A DNA stretch of 64,000 nucleotides from Candidatus Omnitrophota bacterium (lineage in GTDB: Bacteria; Hinthialibacterota; Hinthialibacteria; OLB16), in contig JACKFH010000016.1 in assembly GCA_020632575.1 (NCBI GenBank), positions 18,662 through 82,661 of the forward strand, in the 5' to 3' direction. The position numbers and the translations under genes were made by a program. Below the pieces are notes generated by a model. It did no database searches, was not told the DNA's origin, and worked only from the letters and a program-made list of their open reading frames with translations. Positions within the stretch are counted from its first letter, which is position 1, and each line of letters starts with the position of its first letter. Below, piece after piece: positions 40,901 to 50,130 of this stretch.

Positions 40901-43900
40901 TCCTCGATCGTCATCAACAGATCGCCGGTTTCGATCTGCGTCCCGGGGTGGACGTGCACCTCAGAGATTGTGCCATCTCGTTCCGCGGCGATAATGGTTT
41001 GCATCTTCATGGCTTCGAGCATCAAGAGTTTCTGGCCTTTGGCGACTGAATCGCCGGATTGCACCGCGATGTTAACGACCATGCCGGGCATCGGGGCGGC
41101 CACATGAGCCGGGTTGGACGGATCGGCCTTGGGATGGCGTGGCGTTTCCGGTTCCAAAGCCCGATCGGTCACCGTGACTTCGCGCGATTGGCCGTTCAGT
41201 TCGAAAAAGACGGTGCGGCGGCCATCCTCATGGGGATCTCCGATCGTCAGAAAACGAATGATCAAGGTCTTGCCCGGTTCGATGTCGACCGCGATCTCCT
41301 CCCCTGGCTCCAGACCATAGAGAAAGGCGGGGGTCGGAAGAACGCTCGTGTCGGCGTAGGTCTGTTGGTGCCGCGCGAAGTCGGTGTAGACCTGGGGATA
41401 GAGCAGATGCGAAACGACTTGTCGGCGCGAAGGCTCGCGATGCAGCAGCGGCCGAATGGTTTCCGCCGTCCCTTCGAAATCGGCGGGGGGCAGCTTTGAG
41501 CCTGGTCGTCCACGAAGCGGTTTCTCCCCACGCAGAATCCGATCGCGCACCTTACGGGGAAACCCGCCCGGCGTTTGTCCCATGCCGCCGCTGACCAGAT
41601 CGACCACCGATTGGGGAAACGCCAGTTCGCGTTTGCCCGAAACCACGTCGTCCGTTGTCATTTCATTGGCGATGAGAAACAGGGCGAGGTCGCCGACCGC
41701 CTTGGAGGTTGGCGTCACCTTGACGATATCGCCAAGCAATTGATTGACGTCGGCGTACACCCGACAGACCTCCCTCCAGCGATCGGCCAGCCCAAGCGCG
41801 CGCGCCTGCTGGTAAAGGTTCGTGTACTGTCCCCCGGGCATTTCGTGCCGATAAAGATCCGCCCCCGCCGGCAGCACGGGAGTCTCGAAGGCCGTGTAAA
41901 ACTCACGCACGTTCCGCCAGTATTCCGAGATCGCGTCGAGATGCTGTCCCCGCAAACCCGTGTCGCGTTTCGTGAATCGCAACGCCTCGACCAGCGTGTT
42001 CAGATTGGGCTGAGAGGTTCCACCGGAGAGCGGCGCCAGCGCGGCGTCGACAATGTTGACCCCGACCTCGGCCGCTTTCACCAAAGAGGCCGCCTGCATG
42101 CCGCCCGTATCGTGCGTGTGGAAGTGAACCGGGATGCCGACCTCCTGGCGCAGCGCCTTCACCAGTTTTTCCGCGGCATAGGGTTTGCACAAGCCCGCCA
42201 TGTCCTTGATGGCCAGGATGTGGGCGCCCATCTTCTCCAGTTCCTTGGCCATCTCGACGTAATACTTCAGGTTGTACTTCTCGCGATCGGAGTCCAGGAT
42301 GTCGCCGGTGTAACAGATGGCGGCCTCGCAAATCGCCCCGCTCTTGTTAACCGCGTCCATCGCCACTTTCATGTTGGGAACCCAGTTGAGCGCGTCGAAC
42401 ACGCGGAAAACGTCGATGCCCGCGTCCGCCGCTTCGGCCACAAAGGCCTTCACCACATTATCCGGGTAGTTCGTGTAACCCACCGCGTTGGAGGCTCGCA
42501 GCAACATCTGGAAAAGGATGTTGGGAATCCGCTCTCGTAATTGGGCCAACCGCTGCCATGGGCACTCCTTCAGGAACCGCATCGAGGTGTCGAAGGTCGC
42601 TCCGCCCCACATCTCGAGCGAAAACAATTCGGGGCACAACCGAGCGTAAGCATCGGCGATCCTGAGCATGTCGTAAGTGCGAAGCCGTGTGGCCAAGAGC
42701 GACTGGTGGGCGTCGCGAAAGGTCGTGTCGGTGATCAACAGCGGCTTTTGTTTGAGCAGCCACTTGGAGAAATTTTCCGGCCCGATTTCTAGGAGTTTTT
42801 GTCGCATGCCGTCCGGCGGTGGAGATTGCTCGTCGATCTCCGGCAAGGGAGCGGGCGCGCGACGTTCGGCTTTCGGGCGGTCTTTCACCAGCGCATTGCC
42901 ATTGACAATGGTGTCGGCCAGATAGGTGAGAATCTTGGTCGCGCGGTCTTTCCGTTGCGGGAAATCAAATAGTTCCGGGGTCTGGTCGATAAAATTCGTC
43001 GTGCACTCGCCCGCCACAAACGTCGGGTGTGTGACCAGTTTGATTAGAAACGGGATATTCGTCTTCACGCCTCGGATGCGGAATTCCTGGAGGCAGCGTT
43101 CCGTTCGCCGCGCCGCGTCGGGGAATTTTCGAGCCCAAGAGGTCACCTTCACCAGGAGCGAATCGTAAAAGGGATAGACCACCGCTCCGGAAAAGGCGGT
43201 GCCCGCATCGAGGCGGATCCCCATGCCGCTGGCCGAGCGGTAATGCGAGATGCGACCATAGTCCGGGACGAATCGATTCGCGGGGTCCTCGGTCGTGACT
43301 CGACATTGGATCGCGAATCCGTGCGTGGCGATCGATTCTTGTGTCGGAATCCCGATGGAGGGTTCTTCGAGCGGCATTCCCTGGGCCACCAGGATTTGCG
43401 ATTTGACAATATCCACACCGGTCACCTGCTCGGTCACCGTGTGTTCGACCTGAATTCGAGGGTTGACTTCGATGAAGTAGAATTCGTTGGTGTCGGCGTC
43501 GATCAGAAACTCGACCGTGCCGGCGTTCTCGTAATTGACCTCGCGGCCAATCAAAACGGCGGCCTCGCATAAGGCCCGCCGCACATCCTCCTTGAGGTTT
43601 GGCGCGGGGGCGATTTCGACGACCTTCTGATGACGTCGCTGCACCGAGCATTCCCGCTCGTACAGATGCACAAGATGCCCGTGCTGGTCGCCGAGGAGCT
43701 GAACCTCGACGTGCCTCGCGCGCTCGATGTATTTCTCGATGAAGATGTCTGGGCTGCCAAACGCCGTCAGAGACTCGCGACGCGCCTGTTCGTAAGCCGC
43801 CTCGAACTCGCTCGGCTCGCGCACGATGCGCATTCCGCGCCCTCCACCGCCGTGCGCCGCTTTGAGGATGATGGGGAATCCGACTTTTGCCGCGAGTTTC

Positions 43901-44385
43901 TTTCCCTGGTTGGCATCACGGATCGCGTTGCCGCTGCCGCCGAGCACGGGGACGCCGGCCTGTTCGGCGATCTTTCGGGCGGAAATCTTGTCCCCGAGCT
44001 GGTTCAATGTCTCGACCCGCGGGCCGACAAACACAATCCCCGCCTCGTTGCATGCTCGCGCGAAGTGGGGGTTTTCGGAAAGGAATCCATAGCCGGGGTG
44101 GATCGCGTCAATATTGTGCTTTTTCGCCAGCGCGACGATTTCGTCGATCTTCAGGTACGCTTGTATCGGCTCACCCGGATTGCCGATCTCATAGGCCTCA
44201 TCCGCTTTGAACCGATGCAGCGCATAGCGATCCTCGTGGGAGTACATCGCCACCGTTCGAATCCCCAGCTCGTGGGCGGATCGAAAAATGCGGATGGCGA
44301 TCTCGCTGCGGTTGGCCGCTAGGAGCCGTTTGATGGTCCTTCCAGAGGTTTTTCCAGATTGCTTATTTTTTTTTTGCACCTTCAT
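40897..44385 (-). CDS. pyc: Pyruvate carboxylase, single-chain
   Basis: About 1162 residues. Domains in order: biotin carboxylase (RLLAANRSEIAIRIFRSA, ATP-grasp loop KAAHGGGGRGMR, FIEVNPRIQVEHTVTE), carboxyltransferase/TIM barrel (LITDTTFRDAHQSLLATR, LEMWGGATFD, IKDMAGL, HTHDTGG), PYC/OADA tetramerisation domain, and a biotinyl domain ending with EAMKM, biotinylated K at ~1127. It converts pyruvate, bicarbonate and ATP to oxaloacetate. The start is uncertain: ATG 44385 sits directly on AAAGGGG, GTG 44379 has ideal spacing from it, and ATG 44436 lacks a site. A run of ten A follows the start. birA overlaps its 3' end. Confidence 0.95.
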   Translation of the reverse strand: MKVQKKNKQSGKTSGRTIKRLLAANRSEIAIRIFRSAHELGIRTVAMYSHEDRYALHRFKADEAYEIGNPGEPIQAYLKIDEIVALAKKHNIDAIHPGYGFLSENPHFARACNEAGIVFVGPRVETLNQLGDKISARKIAEQAGVPVLGGSGNAIRDANQGKKLAAKVGFPIILKAAHGGGGRGMRIVREPSEFEAAYEQARRESLTAFGSPDIFIEKYIERARHVEVQLLGDQHGHLVHLYERECSVQRRHQKVVEIAPAPNLKEDVRRALCEAAVLIGREVNYENAGTVEFLIDADTNEFYFIEVNPRIQVEHTVTEQVTGVDIVKSQILVAQGMPLEEPSIGIPTQESIATHGFAIQCRVTTEDPANRFVPDYGRISHYRSASGMGIRLDAGTAFSGAVVYPFYDSLLVKVTSWARKFPDAARRTERCLQEFRIRGVKTNIPFLIKLVTHPTFVAGECTTNFIDQTPELFDFPQRKDRATKILTYLADTIVNGNALVKDRPKAERRAPAPLPEIDEQSPPPDGMRQKLLEIGPENFSKWLLKQKPLLITDTTFRDAHQSLLATRLRTYDMLRIADAYARLCPELFSLEMWGGATFDTSMRFLKECPWQRLAQLRERIPNILFQMLLRASNAVGYTNYPDNVVKAFVAEAADAGIDVFRVFDALNWVPNMKVAMDAVNKSGAICEAAICYTGDILDSDREKYNLKYYVEMAKELEKMGAHILAIKDMAGLCKPYAAEKLVKALRQEVGIPVHFHTHDTGGMQAASLVKAAEVGVNIVDAALAPLSGGTSQPNLNTLVEALRFTKRDTGLRGQHLDAISEYWRNVREFYTAFETPVLPAGADLYRHEMPGGQYTNLYQQARALGLADRWREVCRVYADVNQLLGDIVKVTPTSKAVGDLALFLIANEMTTDDVVSGKRELAFPQSVVDLVSGGMGQTPGGFPRKVRDRILRGEKPLRGRPGSKLPPADFEGTAETIRPLLHREPSRRQVVSHLLYPQVYTDFARHQQTYADTSVLPTPAFLYGLEPGEEIAVDIEPGKTLIIRFLTIGDPHEDGRRTVFFELNGQSREVTVTDRALEPETPRHPKADPSNPAHVAAPMPGMVVNIAVQSGDSVAKGQKLLMLEAMKMQTIIAAERDGTISEVHVHPGTQIETGDLLMTIEE

Positions 44386-44618
44386 CCCCTTTGGCGGATT
44401 CCGCCGATAACGGGCGCCATCAATGGCATCCGACATTTCAGTGACGCCGTGGGTTTTGGCTTTCCATTGACCGATTCATTCGCCATCGCCTTGGGATGTC
44501 CTCTGTGAATGGCGGTGCGAAGTTGCCGCGGGGGCGGTCGGAAAGCGTGACGCCTAAGGTAGTTTTATCCCGATGGCTTGCGGTATTCAATCCGTCCGGA
44601 GTTTTCCGTCATTTCTAC

Positions 44619-44624
44619 ATTATA
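44619..44624 (-). promoter_or_regulatory. Possible -10 box upstream of pyruvate carboxylase
   Basis: The minus strand carries a perfect TATAAT (44619-44624). A -35 element is poor (TTGTGC after a 19-bp spacer). It would give a leader of more than 200 nt before pyc. Weak evidence. Confidence 0.25.
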
Positions 44625-44683
44625 TGGATTGAAGGAGAGACTCGCACAAAAAGAAGGCGCGTCGGTTGGTTTCCCGAACGAAT

Positions 44684-47089
44684 CTATTCTCGCGAGTCCT
44701 TGATATTGAGCCCGGCGTCGAACTCTAGGGTTTGCCCGGGGTCCGTCTCGCACTCCCTCTCCGCACCCCGATAGCGGATGCGCAAGGGGCCGCCCTTGTG
44801 AGAAGCGATGGTGGCCGAGGTGAGCGCGCCATCGCGCCATTCGATGTTCACTTCGAATGCGCCGCGTGCACGCAGCCCAGTGACTCGGCCCACCGGCAAG
44901 GCTTTCGGCAGGGCAGGGAGGAGCTCCACCACGCCTGTGTGACTCTGCAGTAACATCTCGGCCAACCCCGACGTTCCGCCAAAGTTGCCGTCGATCTGAA
45001 ACGGGGGGTGGGTGTCGAACAAGTTCGGCATCGTGGACTTTGCCAGAAGCGCTTGCAGGTTTTCCCAGGCAAGATCGCCCTCCTTGAGTCTCGCCCAGAG
45101 GTTGACAATCCAGGCCCGGCTCCAGCCGGTGTGACCTCCTCCATGGGCAAGCCGTCGTTCGATGGTCTTTTTCGCCGCGTTGAAGAACTCTGGGTTATCC
45201 GCGGTAATCAATGCGAAAGGATGCAATCCGATGAGATGGGACATGTGCCGGTGTCCCGGTTCCGCCTCCCGGTAATCCTCGATCCACTCCTGAATCGAGC
45301 CATCCGCACCAATCTGGAGTGGCGGCATTCTATCCAAGGCCGTTCGCAACTCCTCTCGAAACGAAGAGTCCGTGTCCAAGGCTTCTCCCGCTTGGATGAC
45401 CGATTGGAACAAGGCTCGGACGATCATGGTGTGAAAAGTGGAAGCCCATGTGATGCGAGTCGGCTTGCCAGTCTCGGGATGAATGTAAGCGTTCTCCGGC
45501 GAGGTGGAGGGCGCCACCACCAGCATTCCCTCGTGTTCGATTAGGAGGTCGAGAACGAACTCGGCCGCCCCTTTTAAAACCGGATAAGCGTTGTGTTCGA
45601 GGAAGTCTTTATCCCGAGTGAATTCATAATGTCGCCACAAGGTCAGCGCCATCCATGCGCCCGCGAGTGGATCGAGCGCGCCATTCTGAAATTGCGATTC
45701 GAGATTCGAACCGGAGGGTGTCGTCCGGCCGAATGGATTGGTCGCGTGAAACGCCACCCAACCCTGCGCGCCATACAGCCTTTCCGCCGTGCTCTCCCCA
45801 CGCTGGCTTAGCCCGATGAGCCAACCGGTCAGCGGCCCCATGGTTTCGGAAAGATTGCAGAGGTCGGCGGGCCAATAGTTCATTTGAAGGTTGATGTTCA
45901 GGTGATAGTCGGCTTCCCAGGCAGCCCACATGTCCTTGTTCCAGACCCCTTGCAGGTTCGCCGGGAGACAGCCGGGGGAGCGTGAACTGCCCATCAAGAG
46001 GAATCGACCATACTGGAAATAGAGCGCCGCGAGGGCGGGGTCCTCCTCTCCCCGTTGGAGTCGCGCCAGCCGTTCGTTCGTCGGTCGGTCTTTCTGGGAA
46101 TCCTCGCCGAAGGAGAGCGACACCCGCTCGAACATCGCCCGATGATCCGCCTCGTGGTCCGAGCGCAACTCCGACCAGGATTTCGAGGCAGCCTTCCCCA
46201 GGATGTCATCGGCCACCCTTCCGGGATCGATTCCGCGATCGAAGGTCATTTTCTCCAAGGAATAATCGGTGGCCGCTGTGAAAAGGAGAACCGCTTTGTC
46301 CGCATCGGAGAGGACCAGACTCTCTTCCTCGGCGCGAACCGAGCCTCCGACCGTTTTCACCAGCAAGCGTCCGGCGAACCGCATATGTTCTCCGCCCGGT
46401 CCCGAGCCGCCGGGGTTGTCGTCGTACCCTTCGGGCGGGGCCACATCAACGATGTGCCCGTCCATCTGGAGGAGTCCCCCTTCGAGGGCCTTCACCGTCA
46501 TATCCTTCTCACGGCGTAATGAAATACGAACATTCACTTGGCCTGGTTTCGAGGCGGATATCCGGAGGGCAAGCACATCGTCCACAGCCGAAACAAAGGC
46601 TTCGCGTGCGTGCTCCACGCCATCCACCGCATAGCGCGTTGTGTTCACCCCGGCGTTCAACGACAACTCGCGGCGGTAGTCACCTGCCTTCCCATTGGGA
46701 CCGCTTTCGATCACAAGGTCCCCAAGAGGTTCGTACGAACGGAACGAAGTTGGGGATTTTGTCATTTCTCGAAGGCCAAGTTCTCTTGCGCTTTGCGTCT
46801 CCCCCGAAAGAGTCAACCGTTGGACCTCCTTCAGGGTTTCCAGATAATGATCGGGGTAAGCGTCCACCGGCTCTCCCGCCCAGAGACTCTCCTCGTTGAG
46901 TTGCAGGCGCTCTTCCTCGATCCCCCCGAAGACCATCGCTCCAATCCTACCGTTTCCCAGCGGCAACGCTTCCGTCCAGGTCTCCGCGGGCTGGTCATAC
47001 CAGAGGATGTCATCCGCCGGATGTGCGAAAGGGGGCGAAACAAGAAGGACGGCTAGAACAAAAAGGAGATTCAGGGTTGGATTGCGCAT
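44684..47089 (-). CDS. GH95 alpha-L-fucosidase, secreted
   Basis: 801 residues; signal peptide MRNPTLNLLFVLAVLLVS. N-terminal GH95 beta domain (LWYDQPAETWTEALPLGNGRIGAMVFG, LNEESLWAGEP), helical linker, then the (alpha/alpha)6 barrel: NINLQMNYWPADL carries the Asn pair that activates the catalytic water, QEWIEDYREAEPGHRHMSHL the region with the acid, and FQIDGNFGG the conserved Asp. The family inverts alpha-1,2-fucosides (some members act on L-galactose). It begins 10 bp after the GH106 stop, so both are read from one message, targeting fucose- and rhamnose-containing glycans together. Confidence 0.92.
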   Translation of the reverse strand: MRNPTLNLLFVLAVLLVSPPFAHPADDILWYDQPAETWTEALPLGNGRIGAMVFGGIEEERLQLNEESLWAGEPVDAYPDHYLETLKEVQRLTLSGETQSARELGLREMTKSPTSFRSYEPLGDLVIESGPNGKAGDYRRELSLNAGVNTTRYAVDGVEHAREAFVSAVDDVLALRISASKPGQVNVRISLRREKDMTVKALEGGLLQMDGHIVDVAPPEGYDDNPGGSGPGGEHMRFAGRLLVKTVGGSVRAEEESLVLSDADKAVLLFTAATDYSLEKMTFDRGIDPGRVADDILGKAASKSWSELRSDHEADHRAMFERVSLSFGEDSQKDRPTNERLARLQRGEEDPALAALYFQYGRFLLMGSSRSPGCLPANLQGVWNKDMWAAWEADYHLNINLQMNYWPADLCNLSETMGPLTGWLIGLSQRGESTAERLYGAQGWVAFHATNPFGRTTPSGSNLESQFQNGALDPLAGAWMALTLWRHYEFTRDKDFLEHNAYPVLKGAAEFVLDLLIEHEGMLVVAPSTSPENAYIHPETGKPTRITWASTFHTMIVRALFQSVIQAGEALDTDSSFREELRTALDRMPPLQIGADGSIQEWIEDYREAEPGHRHMSHLIGLHPFALITADNPEFFNAAKKTIERRLAHGGGHTGWSRAWIVNLWARLKEGDLAWENLQALLAKSTMPNLFDTHPPFQIDGNFGGTSGLAEMLLQSHTGVVELLPALPKALPVGRVTGLRARGAFEVNIEWRDGALTSATIASHKGGPLRIRYRGAERECETDPGQTLEFDAGLNIKDSRE

Positions 47090-47099
47090 GTCTCTTCTC

Positions 47100-49976
47100 T
47101 CAATCGCTCTTAATTTCCACGGGTCCCAACAACCCCGACGGCCTCAGGTTCCATTCGTCCTTGATTCGGATATTCGTTTGAGTGAAACGCTCGCTCGGGT
47201 CCTTCCCGCGATCGCCGATCAGTCGGTTCTGCCAGGAGTTGACCACGGCGATCTCCAATTCATTCTCGCCATCCGCGGCCGCATCCGTGATCTCCACGCG
47301 AAAGGGTTTGGTCCAGGCGGTCCCCACTTCCTTTCCATTTAGATCGATCGAGGCGATGCCGACGTCCTTGACCTCATTGAGTTGCAGCCAGTAGCGCTTG
47401 TCCTTTTCAACATGGAGGGTGAACCTCTTGGTGTATGTCGCGGACCCCGAGTAATACCTGATCCCTTCTTCGGGACGTTGCGTCCAATCGGTCAACGTCT
47501 CGAACTCAATCGACGCTGGGCCGCCCCACGCCGGATCGAACGCCACTTGCCAGGGTCCATCGATTTCCTCGACAGTTTGAAGCGTTGGGAAATTGGAGCC
47601 GTCGCTCCCCTGTTGTGAAGTGGGAATCGGTTGGCGGAAGAAAACCAGGGAGGCGCCGTAAGGATCGAACTCGATCGGGAGGATCGTGCGGCTGTCCGTC
47701 TGCTCAAAGGCGCCCGCCTTTGAGATTTCTCCCGTCACCGGATCCCACAATTCCGGTTGCCTCCCCGCGGCACGGAACGCGAACCGTGCTTTTTGCGGCT
47801 GGTCGGTCTGATTGCTGACGAAGTAAACATCGTCGCCTTCCACCGTGTAATGGATGGTCTCGAAATCCGACTGACTTTCGACATCGGGAGCCTCGAAATC
47901 GAAGGGAACGCCATCCCGCTGCAAGAGTTCTCGCGAGTTGAGACCCCAGACAAGGCGCCCACTCCCGATTTTCTTCGTCCCTTCTGGACCCGGAGTCTCG
48001 CCCCAGAGTCCCGAGGCGAGTTCGTGGAACCTTTCTTGCGCCTCCTCCCCGCCCACCAGACTGACAAGCCGATCCGGTTTGGGACCGACGACCGTGGCCC
48101 CCCGCTCGAGCAATTCCGCGACCTTTTCCAGCGCGGCCAACGACAACACTTTGTGATCGGGCAAGACCAGCACACGATATCGGAGACCGCTCGGAACCAC
48201 GATCTCTCCATCCAGCACCTTGAGTTGTAGCAACACTTCCTCGTTGGTGACATCGTAGTCGTATCCGGGCAAGGACCCCGCCTGGTTGAATCCCTTGTTC
48301 ACCGCGATATTGGGAACGTGATCGCCGTAGTAATAAAGGACATCGGCCACGAACTCGCCGGGTTGCAGCACAGTTTGAACCCGGTTGATGTAGTCGATGA
48401 AGGCGCCCGATTGGTCCCACCAGGTGACTTGCGGATTGACATGCGTGCCGGCGAAATACTCCTGGCCCGGGATCCCCATCTCCTTGGGCGAGCAGGTAAA
48501 AGTGTGGAAGAAGATCAAGTTCAGGCCTTCGCAGAATTCGTAATCCATATGCGGTTTCATGTCCCGCCAGATCTCGACTCCCCAGTGAGGTTTCTTCAGC
48601 GAGGTGAACGACTCCGCGCCGACCAGTTGTTTCCCGTAAATGTGAGCCGCCGAGGCGGCCTGTTTGACGAAGAACCGATTGGGTGGGTTGGGGCGATGAG
48701 GGCAGGGAATCCAAAACTCGCTCATGGTGATTTCGCTGTGCGAGTAGTTCGTAATGCCGTCGATCGGCGCCGCGTGCGGGCCGGAGCATTCGGGTTGAAT
48801 GCCGATCCCGTATCGGGCGGCTTGTTCGGCGAATGTCTTGTAATGGTTTTCCGAGACACAATGAGCGATGGTTTTCCTCAAGTCCGCAAGGAAGGCGTTG
48901 CTTGTTCGACGGTCTTCGATGATCTTACCCGCCACAATGGGCAAATAGCGGATCGGGTCATATCCGTTGTATCGTTCGAAATCCTCGGCGAATCCCGGGC
49001 TCCAGTTCATGCCCCCACACTCCCAACTGTCCGTTTCGAGTTGGGTTAGGACTGTACCGGCCATGGGCCCCGCCACTTGAAGCAGGGGGTCCACCACGTC
49101 ATGCCAATATCGGAGGAACGACTCCTTGCTGAGATAGTCCAGAACATGGCCTTTCCAGTTGTCGCTCGATGTGGCGACATGGGCTGTGGTCGGGGTGTAC
49201 CCGATGCGCATAACGGTCCAGTCCCCGTCGGGCGCCTCCCAAGTCAAGACGCCGTGCTCATCCAGGTGGGAACCGATATCCACGATGTCATCCAGTCGTG
49301 CGTCTTCTTCTCCCTCCACGGAAGGGAAGTCATCCAATAAGAAACGACAATCCGGCGCGGAGCCGCCCAGTTCTTTCGCCCCCGATTTGGCGGTCAAATC
49401 CCGGATGGGCTGGCGAGTTGCATCCTGAATGGCGCCACTCGTTTTTGTCGGCCACGCCAACACGCTGATATCGCGGTAATAATCGTAGTTGGATTTGGGT
49501 GTGGGGAGCGTCTCGTTGACTGTTTGACCGCCCTTGATCTGGATTTCCGACCAGGTGATCTGCTTGGCCGTATCGTCCAAGGTGACCCGCGGTCCGCCCA
49601 GGTTCCAACCGCTCTGGATGGAGAGGCCGATCTTCAAACCCAGACGTTTGGCCTCTTGGAGCGCATGAAGATACAGTTCCGTCCATTCGGGTCCGCCGAA
49701 CTGTGGGCCATTGGGGGGATTCTCGTCCGGCCCCCAACGCAGCTCGGTTCCCGCGTCAAAGATCATCGCGCCGGAGAATCCCTTTTTGTGCATTTCTTCG
49801 AGGTCTCGGGTGATCGCCTCTTTCGTCACATTGCTGTTGAGCCACCACCACCAACACCGCACACCAGCCTCACGTGGCGGGTTTTGAAAGTTCGTTTCCA
49901 ACGTATCCGCCAAAGCATTCGGTGTGGCTGCCACTGAGAGGAATAAAAAAACAACAATAGGAAAATACTTGATCAT
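47100..49976 (-). CDS. GH106 alpha-L-rhamnosidase-like glycosidase, secreted
   Basis: 958 residues from ATG 49976 (GAGGG upstream; GTG at 49988 possible). Signal peptide MIKYFPIVVFLFLSVAATP. The GH106 signature follows: GVRCWWWWLNSNVTKEAI, DLEEMHKKGFSGAMIFD, LKIGLSIQSGWNLGGPRV, QLETDSWECGGMNWSP and GAESFTS. The C-terminal ~180 residues form a galactose-binding-like jelly roll (YTKRFTLHVEKDKRYWLQL, NELEIAVVNSWQNRLIGD). GH106 enzymes remove alpha-L-rhamnose by inversion, often with calcium. First gene of a pair with GH95. Confidence 0.9.
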   Translation of the reverse strand: MIKYFPIVVFLFLSVAATPNALADTLETNFQNPPREAGVRCWWWWLNSNVTKEAITRDLEEMHKKGFSGAMIFDAGTELRWGPDENPPNGPQFGGPEWTELYLHALQEAKRLGLKIGLSIQSGWNLGGPRVTLDDTAKQITWSEIQIKGGQTVNETLPTPKSNYDYYRDISVLAWPTKTSGAIQDATRQPIRDLTAKSGAKELGGSAPDCRFLLDDFPSVEGEEDARLDDIVDIGSHLDEHGVLTWEAPDGDWTVMRIGYTPTTAHVATSSDNWKGHVLDYLSKESFLRYWHDVVDPLLQVAGPMAGTVLTQLETDSWECGGMNWSPGFAEDFERYNGYDPIRYLPIVAGKIIEDRRTSNAFLADLRKTIAHCVSENHYKTFAEQAARYGIGIQPECSGPHAAPIDGITNYSHSEITMSEFWIPCPHRPNPPNRFFVKQAASAAHIYGKQLVGAESFTSLKKPHWGVEIWRDMKPHMDYEFCEGLNLIFFHTFTCSPKEMGIPGQEYFAGTHVNPQVTWWDQSGAFIDYINRVQTVLQPGEFVADVLYYYGDHVPNIAVNKGFNQAGSLPGYDYDVTNEEVLLQLKVLDGEIVVPSGLRYRVLVLPDHKVLSLAALEKVAELLERGATVVGPKPDRLVSLVGGEEAQERFHELASGLWGETPGPEGTKKIGSGRLVWGLNSRELLQRDGVPFDFEAPDVESQSDFETIHYTVEGDDVYFVSNQTDQPQKARFAFRAAGRQPELWDPVTGEISKAGAFEQTDSRTILPIEFDPYGASLVFFRQPIPTSQQGSDGSNFPTLQTVEEIDGPWQVAFDPAWGGPASIEFETLTDWTQRPEEGIRYYSGSATYTKRFTLHVEKDKRYWLQLNEVKDVGIASIDLNGKEVGTAWTKPFRVEITDAAADGENELEIAVVNSWQNRLIGDRGKDPSERFTQTNIRIKDEWNLRPSGLLGPVEIKSD

Positions 49977-50130
49977 GTCATGCACCACCCTCGGATCTCT
50001 GGTTCACCCTATTCTTGATGGAATTGCGCGCTCAACCCCCACTGACAGAAACAGGCACGAGCGTGGTCCTCGATCACGCCTATGGCCTGATTGAACCTCA
50101 TCGACTCGATCTGTAGACCCCCCCACTTTC

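Noticed and set aside
47704..48861. 385-codon minus-strand open frame
   Set aside because: Same strand but a different frame from the GH106 gene; arginine-rich low-complexity translation without a start site.
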